From Bacteroidota bacterium (GTDB lineage Bacteria > Bacteroidota > Bacteroidia > B-17B0 > Aurantibacillaceae), in assembly GCA_947474485.1 (NCBI GenBank), contig CANJJP010000129.1, positions 1 through 5,734 on the forward strand: a stretch of DNA of 5,734 nt. Direction: 5' to 3'. The position numbers and the translations under genes are program-made. Positions 1 through 5,231 of this stretch are shown here, one piece after another. Under the pieces are notes generated by a model, which made no database searches, was not told the DNA's origin, and saw only the letters and a program-made list of their open reading frames with translations. Each line of letters begins with the position of its first letter. The first letter of the stretch is position 1.

Positions 1-214
1 TCTTATTTTCTTACCGCCATTTGGTCCAGAATTAAATCCTGCAGAAAAAATGTGGGCAAAATTTAAACGAGCTTTTACAAACAAACTCTATAAATCTTTA
101 GACGAAGTAAGTTTGTTTATGCAATCACTAACACAAAAATTAAAAACAGAAGAAACTAAAAAAACTTACGCCTTTGATTATATATTTTCCAGCAACTTTT
201 GTACTAAAAATTAA
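1..214 (+). CDS. IS630-type transposase, C-terminal fragment (5' end outside window)
   Basis: This is the last 70 codons of a transposase, read in the frame that begins at base 2 and ends with TAA at 212-214. The fragment opens with LPPFGPELNPAEKMWAKFK, the signature of the C-terminal catalytic block of IS630/Tc1-mariner-type DDE transposases. The E of NPAE (residue 15 of the fragment) should be the third acidic catalytic residue, which helps bind the metal ions for strand cleavage and transfer. The remaining 50 or so residues are a Lys-rich helical tail usual for the family. The earlier Asp residues and any N-terminal helix-turn-helix lie outside the window, so whether the gene is intact cannot be judged. 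It is convergent with secG, with only 14 bases between the two stop codons, and I could not identify a terminal inverted repeat there. Family assignment is firm; activity is unknown. Confidence 0.85.
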   Translation, partial: LIFLPPFGPELNPAEKMWAKFKRAFTNKLYKSLDEVSLFMQSLTQKLKTEETKKTYAFDYIFSSNFCTKN

Positions 215-231
215 ATCATCAATAAAAATTA
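205..231. repeat. 9-bp direct repeat spanning the two convergent stop codons
   Basis: TAAAAATTA occurs at 205-213 and again at 223-231, separated by nine bases. The first copy overlaps the transposase stop and the second contains the secG stop on the other strand. IS630 elements normally duplicate only a TA dinucleotide, so this is not an expected target-site duplication. In DNA this AT-rich it may be chance. Confidence 0.3.
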
Positions 232-567
232 TTTCCCTGTTGGAACAGGAGTATTATTTGTTGGAGCTCCATTTGCAGGAACTGCATTTGCATTAGCTTT
301 ACCTTTAGTTACGGAAGTGCTTGTTGGAGCACCTTCTCCATCAATTACATTTCCACTGCGAGGAGATGCAAACAATGATAATACTAAAAGTAAACCTGCT
401 AAACCCCAAGTCGCTTTTTCTAAAAAATCACTTGTTTTTCTTACTCCCATAATTTGGTTGTTAGATGCGAAGCCGCTTGCTAAACCGCCACCTTTAGAGT
501 TTTGAACTAATACAATTAGTACTAATAAAATACAAACTATTAAAATTAAAACTGATACAATTCCCAT
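229..567 (-). CDS. secG: SecG, preprotein translocase subunit
   Basis: SecG is the small, non-essential membrane partner of SecY and SecE. It stimulates SecA-driven export of unfolded preproteins across the inner membrane. The 112-residue product has the expected two-helix plan: a first membrane segment at about residues 3-21, a cytoplasmic loop carrying the family motif VQNSKGGGLA (21-30) and the GVRKTSDFLEKATW stretch (41-54), then a second membrane segment at about 52-68. A Pro/Ala/Asn/Thr-rich low-complexity tail of about 40 residues follows, as is common in Bacteroidota SecG. Translation starts at ATG (565-567), 30 bases after the upstream TPR-tail gene, and it is probably the last gene of the lptE operon. 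In many Bacteroidota groES and groEL follow secG; here a transposase gene faces it instead. No Rho-independent terminator is evident. Identity is very secure. Confidence 0.95.
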   Translation of the reverse strand: MGIVSVLILIVCILLVLIVLVQNSKGGGLASGFASNNQIMGVRKTSDFLEKATWGLAGLLLVLSLFASPRSGNVIDGEGAPTSTSVTKGKANANAVPANGAPTNNTPVPTGK

Positions 568-597
568 AACTATTTATTTTTTCAAATTTCTTAAATC

Positions 598-1680
598 TTA
601 TTTTGAGTTACTTTTCAGCTCCTGAATAAGGGATGCAAAGTAAACACTTTTTTCGGGAAATTTCAAACTTAATATTTCATAAGCTCTAATTGCCTTCGAA
701 TAATTGCCCTGAAGTGCATAAATTTTTGCAAGTGTCTCACTTACAAGGTTTTCGTCTTCAATTACACCCGTTTTAGCTTTTGTTTGCGATGAAAAAAAGT
801 TTTTTTCTGTCTTTAATTTTGAAATCTTAGGCTCTTCGGTAATTATTTTGTCGATAATCGACTTTTTATCTGTTTTTGATAAAGAAGCTTGATTTTCCTT
901 TGTTTCCTTCTCTTTTTCAGTTTTGATGGCTATGTCACCCTGAACTCGACGAAGGGTCGAAGCCACAGGCACTTTCTTTTCGGTTACTTGCCCCGATTTA
1001 GGAGTTTTCAGAGCATTTAACCAATCGTTAAAAGATTGCGGTTCTTTTGCTTTCTCTTCTTTAACTTCTTCTAGCTTTGGATTAATCTCTGTTACCTTTA
1101 ATAAATCTTTTTCTACAAAAGCATTTACTAAATGATTTTTTACCAAATCTTCAATGCTTTCTTGCGGCCTTTCTTTTCTTACTTCAACTTTTGGCTCCTC
1201 CTGTTTTTCGGGAATAGCAGTTGATACGGTTTTCGAATTTCCTTCTGCATTTTGAGCGGTCTCAGCTTCTCTGTTTTTTTCTTTGTAAAATACTTCCCTA
1301 CGTTGATGCAAAGGTAAATTACTCGTAAAAATAATTTCCTGAATAATAGCAGTTTCTTCTGCAATTACTTTTGCTTCTTCATTAGTTTCAGCAGGAATTA
1401 TTTTCTCAATTTTAGTTTCAGTAGTAACTTCAACTTTACTTTCTTTTTTCGGCGCTCTAATTAATTCAAAAAGCACTTTCCTATTGTAAGTAGAAATAGA
1501 AGTGTTTTTTAATACGTCATAAAAATCGCTGTGACTAACATTGTGAAGCGCCTTTGTATAAAGGAGTTTCGACACTTGAAACAAAGGGTATTTTAAGGCA
1601 ATTTTCTCCAATTCAGCAGCATGCAACTCGTTAAGTTGCGATGGATCTTTAATTGTATTTTTTAGTTGCTGAATGTTCAT
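598..1680 (-). CDS. Uncharacterised protein with C-terminal TPR-like repeat, between lptE and secG
   Basis: The function is unknown. The position between lptE and secG is one I recall as conserved in Bacteroidota, where the gene is annotated as hypothetical or tetratricopeptide protein. The 360 residues fall into three parts: a probably folded helical N-terminus (about 1-75), a long Lys/Glu-rich, low-complexity and probably disordered middle (about 76-300), and a C-terminal helical hairpin (about 311-357) with the TPR-like pattern LAKIYALQGNYSKAIRAYE. Short hydrophobic islands in the middle, SFNDWLNALK (216-225) and SIIDKIITEE (274-283), may be binding motifs. There is no signal peptide or membrane segment, so it is probably cytoplasmic. 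I chose the ATG at 1678-1680, whose A is also the last base of the lptE TAA (TAATG), which suggests coupled translation. A TTG two codons upstream is possible but less likely. Residues 239-250 are encoded by an inserted-looking palindromic repeat. A scaffold or adaptor role is only inference. Confidence 0.85.
   Translation of the reverse strand: MNIQQLKNTIKDPSQLNELHAAELEKIALKYPLFQVSKLLYTKALHNVSHSDFYDVLKNTSISTYNRKVLFELIRAPKKESKVEVTTETKIEKIIPAETNEEAKVIAEETAIIQEIIFTSNLPLHQRREVFYKEKNREAETAQNAEGNSKTVSTAIPEKQEEPKVEVRKERPQESIEDLVKNHLVNAFVEKDLLKVTEINPKLEEVKEEKAKEPQSFNDWLNALKTPKSGQVTEKKVPVASTLRRVQGDIAIKTEKEKETKENQASLSKTDKKSIIDKIITEEPKISKLKTEKNFFSSQTKAKTGVIEDENLVSETLAKIYALQGNYSKAIRAYEILSLKFPEKSVYFASLIQELKSNSK
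934..966. repeat. Short palindromic repeat element inside the TPR-tail gene, in frame
   Basis: This stretch is more GC-rich than its surroundings and holds two overlapping inverted repeats: ACCCT (937-941) with AGGGT (953-957), and TCGAC (946-950) with GTCGA (956-960). CGAAG also occurs twice in direct orientation (950-954 and 958-962). The core, of the form CCCTGA..TCGA.GAAGGGTCGA, resembles from memory a dispersed repeat seen many times in Bacteroidota genomes. When it falls in genes it is translated as peptides such as STLRRVQGD. Here it encodes residues 239-250 (VASTLRRVQGDI) of the minus-strand gene without breaking the frame, in a disordered linker. Membership of that repeat family is inferred; the palindrome itself is seen directly. 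Confidence 0.6.
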
Positions 1681-2180
1681 TACCAATTATTAAATGCTTT
1701 TTGAAAAACATCTTCTGCTATCTGTCTATTTATTTCGTCTAATGCTTCGGTTTCAATCGAAGTTAATGTTTTAGTGGCTGCATAATCATAAAAACGTTGA
1801 AAAGGCATATCGAAATTTTTCGATGCATCAAATTTATTAGAATATTTTACTTTAATGGTAACAGTTAATCTATTTAAGGCAGCTTGGTCGGTACTTTGAA
1901 TAGCTACAGGTGTAATTGCGTAATCAGCAATATAACCTTCAAATTGCAAATCGCCATTTTGTTTACTTAGTGCCAAGTTGGTTTGCGACGAAACCATATC
2001 TCTTAATTTTTCAGTAAATTTTTGAGCTTCAACTGGATTTGCCATTGCCGCATTGTTTTGAAATAAAGCTACTGAAATACTTTTTGCCTCGGGCGGAATA
2101 GAAACACCTTTAAATCCATATTTCACACCTCCACATGAAACAAGGGAAACAATAATAACTATGTAAACTACTACTTTCAA
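1680..2180 (-). CDS. lptE: LptE-family outer-membrane LPS assembly lipoprotein
   Basis: LptE is the lipoprotein that plugs the LptD barrel and helps insert lipopolysaccharide into the outer leaflet of the outer membrane. The 166-residue product has a short hydrophobic signal (residues 2-15) and a lipobox LVSC with the lipidated Cys at 16, followed by Gly-Gly. It continues as YGFKGVSIPPEAKSISVALF (21-40), which fits the Bacteroidota LptE pattern. Next come a helix with a KFTEKLRDMV stretch (54-63), central beta-rich sequence and a C-terminal helix. The start is TTG at 2178-2180: an in-frame TAA lies five codons upstream and no ATG or GTG stands between that stop and the lipobox. The stop overlaps the start of the next gene by one base, so the two are almost certainly co-transcribed. 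The sigma-54 regulator I recall as a frequent upstream neighbour is absent; a glycosyltransferase ends 47 bases upstream. Family assignment is strong. Confidence 0.9.
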   Translation of the reverse strand: MKVVVYIVIIVSLVSCGGVKYGFKGVSIPPEAKSISVALFQNNAAMANPVEAQKFTEKLRDMVSSQTNLALSKQNGDLQFEGYIADYAITPVAIQSTDQAALNRLTVTIKVKYSNKFDASKNFDMPFQRFYDYAATKTLTSIETEALDEINRQIAEDVFQKAFNNW

Positions 2181-2187
2181 TATTTTG

Positions 2188-2195
2188 CAAAATTA
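2188..2195 (-). promoter_or_regulatory. Possible -7 promoter element before lptE
   Basis: On the minus strand this reads TAATTTTG, a perfect match to the Bacteroidota -7 form TAnnTTTG and identical to the octamer before etfB. However, no TTTG or TTG stands at about 19 bases upstream; the nearest TTG is only 11 bases away. If used, transcription would start within a few bases of the lptE TTG codon and leave almost no leader. The match may be chance in AT-rich DNA. Confidence 0.25.
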
Positions 2196-2227
2196 AGCAA
2201 TAAGCTCAATTATTATTTTAATTAATC

Positions 2228-3310
2228 TTATTTAATTAGTGAATTCAACTCTTTTAAATACAATTCTTTGATTGCGTTAACACTGTATTTTTCTTCTACG
2301 GTGTTTCTTGCGTTTTCGCCAATGTGTTTTCTTAACTCAGCGTCTTCTATCAACAAAGAAAGGCAATTAATCCATTCTTCTTCGCTTGAGGCAAGATAAC
2401 CGTTTTCTCCATGCTCTATGATGTCATTGTTTACGCCAACGGGCGACATAATGGTTGTTACGCCACAAGCCATGTAAGATAAGCCTTTTAAGCCGCATTT
2501 ACCCTTTGCCCATTCGTCATCAGGTAAAGGCATAATACCAATATCAAATGAGTTAAGCACTTTTACTTCACTCTCTGAAGCCCAAGGAATACCTTTAATA
2601 CCAAGCTCTTCATTCATATAACTTTGGTCGCCCATAACAACGAACTCAACTTTATCTTGATATTTATTTTTGATTTTCGTTAAATAAGGCAATGCATATT
2701 CGAAATGCTTAATAGTAGTAATACTTCCACTCCAACCAATTGTAATTTTATCCTTATTTTTATTAAGCTTTAAAGGCTTGTGAAAATCAGTGTCTATTGT
2801 AGTAGGAACCAAGGTAACATTTGTGTTGTAGTGTTTTGCATAATTAGCTAAGTAAGCATTTCCAGCAAAAATTCTATCTGCTAAAGCTATGTTTTTGGCT
2901 GTTTTTAATGGGTTTTTAAGCCATTCAAATTTTTTGTTTCCTTCAGATGTATCCATCAACCAAATCGAGTCATCAAAATCAAAAACAAACTTAGCCTTGC
3001 TTTTTGCAATTTTTTTCTCAAAAAAAATAGAGCCAATCATTAAAGCTTCTCTTTGCACAAAAACGATGTCATATTCAGAAAAGCGAATCCAATCTCCAAT
3101 TCGTTTTAAAATGGATTTTAGTAAAATCATTCCTTTTTGGAATAATTTCCCTTGGCTATAGAATACAGCATCGTCTTTTTCGGAAATAATCGGAGATTGA
3201 TGGCATTCGAAACCATTTTTATTCAAAAAATCATAATATTGTTCAAAGCGGTAGCGTTGACTTGGCGACCTGTTTAAACGATGTGAGGCTATGAATAATA
3301 TCTTTGGCAA
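2228..3310 (-). CDS. GT4-like (GT-B fold) glycosyltransferase, group 1 family
   Basis: This is probably a sugar transferase that uses a nucleotide-activated donor in surface polysaccharide, LPS or glycolipid synthesis; the donor and acceptor cannot be told from sequence. The 360 residues follow a GT-B plan. The N-terminal Rossmann half begins MPKILFIASHRLNRSPSQRY and includes DFDDSIW (111-117). The C-terminal donor-binding half starts near IGWSGS (191-196) and contains the conserved segment GKCGLKGLSYMACG (270-283) followed by SPVGVN (289-294). The usual GT4 E-x7-E pair is not present in this segment, where Gly and Ser take the Glu positions. No signal peptide or membrane helix is seen, so it is probably cytosolic or peripheral at the inner membrane. 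TTG at 3308-3310 is the only standard start between an upstream in-frame TAA (3350-3352) and the conserved N-terminus. It lies 47 bases upstream of lptE on the same strand, so read-through is possible. Confidence 0.88.
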   Translation of the reverse strand: MPKILFIASHRLNRSPSQRYRFEQYYDFLNKNGFECHQSPIISEKDDAVFYSQGKLFQKGMILLKSILKRIGDWIRFSEYDIVFVQREALMIGSIFFEKKIAKSKAKFVFDFDDSIWLMDTSEGNKKFEWLKNPLKTAKNIALADRIFAGNAYLANYAKHYNTNVTLVPTTIDTDFHKPLKLNKNKDKITIGWSGSITTIKHFEYALPYLTKIKNKYQDKVEFVVMGDQSYMNEELGIKGIPWASESEVKVLNSFDIGIMPLPDDEWAKGKCGLKGLSYMACGVTTIMSPVGVNNDIIEHGENGYLASSEEEWINCLSLLIEDAELRKHIGENARNTVEEKYSVNAIKELYLKELNSLIK

Positions 3311-3384
3311 AAAAGGCTCTTTTAAAGAACGTTGAAGATACCGCTTTTTTTAAAATCAGCTACGATAATCATTCATAAAATTAG

Positions 3385-3415
3385 TTTGCTCAAGTAATCG
3401 TTTTTGTTAATTTTG
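3385..3415 (+). promoter_or_regulatory. Candidate Bacteroidota-type promoter for etfB-etfA
   Basis: TTTG at 3385-3388 is followed after exactly 19 bases by TAATTTTG at 3408-3415. This matches both halves and the spacing of the Bacteroidota housekeeping promoter (TTTG at -33, TAnnTTTG at -7). Transcription would begin near 3421 and leave a leader of about 24 bases before the etfB ATG. That leader has no Shine-Dalgarno site and is A/T-rich just before the start, as is usual in this phylum. It lies in the 134-base divergent spacer 3311-3444. No comparable match was found on the minus strand for the glycosyltransferase. Confidence 0.7.
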
Positions 3416-3444
3416 TGCACTTCAATTTTTAGACCTTTTAAAGC

Positions 3445-4188
3445 ATGAAAATATTAGTAGCCATAAGTAACGTGCCAGACACAACCGCAAAAATTTCTTT
3501 TGCAAATGGTGATTCTGAATTTAACTCTGCAGGAGTTACCTATATTATTAATCCTTACGATGAGTGGTATGCACTTGTTCGTGCACTTGAGTTAAAGGAG
3601 GCAGGCAAAGCGAGCCAAGTAACTTTAATTCATGTTGGTTTAACTGATAGCGAAGCAACCATTCGTAAAGGATTAGCAATTGGAGCCGATGATGCTGTTC
3701 GTATTAATTCTGAAGGACCAGACGCTTTTTTTGTTGCTGATCAAATAGCAAACTATGCAAAAGCAAATGCTTACGAATTAGTTTTAGTTGGTAAAGAAAC
3801 AATTAACTACAACGGTTCTTCTGTTGGAGGTATGATTGGTGGACTTACTGATTGGGCTTATGTTTCATTGGCTACAAAAATGGATGTAGATGCTGGAAAA
3901 GTAACTTTAGAACATGATATTGATGGTGGATCTCAAGTTGTTGAAGCATCTTTACCTTTAGTAGTTTCTTGTGCAAAGGGAATGGCTGAGCAACGTATTC
4001 CAAATATGCGTGGTATTATGGCTGCTCGTACTAAACCAATTACTGTTGTTGAAGCAAGTGCAGGAGATAAACTAACAAATGTAAAATCATTTATATTAGC
4101 TAAAGGCAGAACGGATTGTAAGTTTATTGATGAAAACAATGTTGACGAATTAGTTCAATTATTGCACACAGAAGCGAAGGTTATTTAA
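3445..4188 (+). CDS. etfB: Electron transfer flavoprotein, beta subunit (EtfB/FixA)
   Basis: EtfB pairs with EtfA to form the soluble ETF heterodimer. ETF accepts electrons from acyl-CoA and other flavin dehydrogenases and passes them towards the quinone pool through ETF:quinone oxidoreductase. At 247 residues it is close to the usual length of about 250. The N-terminus MKILVAISNVPDT and the INPYDEWYALVRALEL stretch (35-50) are typical of the nucleotide-binding fold. IRKGLAIGADDAVRI (73-87) and ELVLVGKETINYN (111-123) follow. The family signature runs through IDGGSQVVEASLPLVVSC (159-176). The region IPNMRGIMAARTKPI (185-199) aligns with the recognition loop that docks on partner dehydrogenases in characterised ETFs. 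The ATG at 3445 is 29 bases after a well-formed promoter -7 element. It is first in an operon with etfA, 27 bases downstream. Whether it is a conventional or an electron-bifurcating ETF cannot be settled here; the lack of bifurcation partner genes nearby favours the conventional form. Confidence 0.95.
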   Translation: MKILVAISNVPDTTAKISFANGDSEFNSAGVTYIINPYDEWYALVRALELKEAGKASQVTLIHVGLTDSEATIRKGLAIGADDAVRINSEGPDAFFVADQIANYAKANAYELVLVGKETINYNGSSVGGMIGGLTDWAYVSLATKMDVDAGKVTLEHDIDGGSQVVEASLPLVVSCAKGMAEQRIPNMRGIMAARTKPITVVEASAGDKLTNVKSFILAKGRTDCKFIDENNVDELVQLLHTEAKVI

Positions 4189-4215
4189 TTAAGTTTAAAT
4201 TTTAAAAAGAAAATC

Positions 4216-5196
4216 ATGTCAGTTTTAATATATACAGAGGTTAACAAAGGAAAAGTTAAAAAAGCTTCTTTAGAGTGTGTTAACTACGGAGCAAAAATCG
4301 CTCAATTATTAGGTACTACTGCAACTGCAATTGTAGTTAATGCAGATGCGGCTCAGTTAGAAGAAATTGGTAAAGCAGGAGCTAATAAAATACTTTCAGT
4401 AAAAAATGATGCAATTGGAAACGATAGTATTTTAATTACTGCAATGGTTGAACAAGCTGCAAAAGCTGAAGGTTCAAAAGTTATTGTATTTGCATTTGAT
4501 GTAAACGGTAAAGCAGTTGCCCCGCGTTTATCTGCTAAATTAAGAGCAGGTTTAGTTGCAGGTGCAGTTGATTATCCATCAGTAAACGGCGCAGCTTTAG
4601 AGGTTAAGAAAAATGTTTTCTCGGGTAAAGCAATTGCTTTATACTCTATTAATAGTGATGTAAAAGTTATTTCATTACTTCCAAATTCATTCCCAATTGT
4701 TTTAGGTGAAAATGCGGCTACAGTTGCTGATTTCAGCGCTGATTTATCTGCTGTTGCTTCTAAAATTGTTGTGAAAGAAGTAAAATCAACTTCATCAGGA
4801 ACTTCAGTTCCATTACCAGAGGCAGAATTAGTTGTTTCTGCAGGTCGTGGAATGAAAGGCCCAGAAAATTGGGGTATGGTTGAAGATTTAGCAAACGTAA
4901 TCGGGGCAACTACCGCTTGTTCTCGTCCGGTAGCAGATATGCATTGGAGACCACATCATGAGCACGTTGGGCAAACAGGTGTTGCAATTCGTCCTAACTT
5001 ATATATTGCTATTGGTATTTCGGGAGCAATTCAACATTTAGCGGGTGTAAATGGTAGCAAAACAATTGTTGTTATTAATAGCGACAAGGAAGCTCCTTTC
5101 TTTAAATCTGCAGATTACGGTATTGTAGGAGATGCTTTTACAATTCTTCCAAAATTAACAGAAGCAATTAAAAAATTAAAAGCGAACGCTAACTAA
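4216..5196 (+). CDS. etfA: Electron transfer flavoprotein, alpha subunit (EtfA/FixB)
   Basis: EtfA holds most of the FAD site of the ETF heterodimer, whose swinging flavin domain carries electrons between dehydrogenases and the membrane quinone reductase. The 326 residues are the expected length and have two parts. An N-terminal domain (about 1-185) starts MSVLIYTEVNKGKVKKAS. The C-terminal FAD domain (about 200-320) has all the family landmarks: VVSAGRGMKGPENW (206-219), the CSRPVAD stretch (235-241), VGQTG (251-255), IGISGAIQH (266-274) and ADYGIVGD (299-306). Arg237 and the Gln-Thr-Gly of VGQTG correspond to residues that contact the flavin in known structures. ATG at 4216 follows etfB by 27 bases with an A-rich leader and no strong Shine-Dalgarno site, so the two are co-transcribed. 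No terminator is apparent before the next gene, 35 bases on. No oddity was seen in the reading frame. Confidence 0.96.
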   Translation: MSVLIYTEVNKGKVKKASLECVNYGAKIAQLLGTTATAIVVNADAAQLEEIGKAGANKILSVKNDAIGNDSILITAMVEQAAKAEGSKVIVFAFDVNGKAVAPRLSAKLRAGLVAGAVDYPSVNGAALEVKKNVFSGKAIALYSINSDVKVISLLPNSFPIVLGENAATVADFSADLSAVASKIVVKEVKSTSSGTSVPLPEAELVVSAGRGMKGPENWGMVEDLANVIGATTACSRPVADMHWRPHHEHVGQTGVAIRPNLYIAIGISGAIQHLAGVNGSKTIVVINSDKEAPFFKSADYGIVGDAFTILPKLTEAIKKLKANAN

Positions 5197-5231
5197 GTTG
5201 TAATTTTTACTACTTTAGTTCCCTTGTCTAC

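Noticed and set aside
317..505. Plus-strand open frame of 62 codons opposite secG
   Set aside because: It is antisense to a clearly real SecG gene, and its protein has no recognisable domain.
1179..1364. Minus-strand open frame of 61 codons inside the TPR-tail gene
   Set aside because: It is an alternative frame of the Lys/Glu-rich coding region, with a composition explained by A-rich codons.
598..1680. Interpretation of the TPR-tail protein as a TonB-like or SMC-like coiled-coil protein because of its Lys/Glu richness
   Set aside because: There is no membrane anchor, Pro-Glu/Pro-Lys spacer pattern or clear heptad repeat; low complexity and disorder explain the composition.
1681..1686. TTG start that would extend the TPR-tail protein by two residues
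   Set aside because: The ATG at 1678-1680, joined to the lptE stop as TAATG, is the normal coupled-start arrangement and is favoured.
2889..3161. Plus-strand open frame of 90 codons opposite the glycosyltransferase
   Set aside because: It is a shadow of conserved glycosyltransferase sequence on the other strand and has no recognisable features.
3316..3330. Imperfect palindrome GCTCTTTTAAAGAAC in the divergent spacer as an operator
   Set aside because: It has one mismatch per arm and an AT-rich centre, lies far from the etfB promoter, and matches no known operator.
3933..4139. Minus-strand open frame of 68 codons opposite etfB
   Set aside because: It lies entirely over the conserved EtfB recognition-loop region and has no start context or domain.
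4189..4215. Terminator or promoter between etfB and etfA
   Set aside because: The AT-rich spacer forms no GC stem and has no TAnnTTTG element; simple co-transcription explains it.
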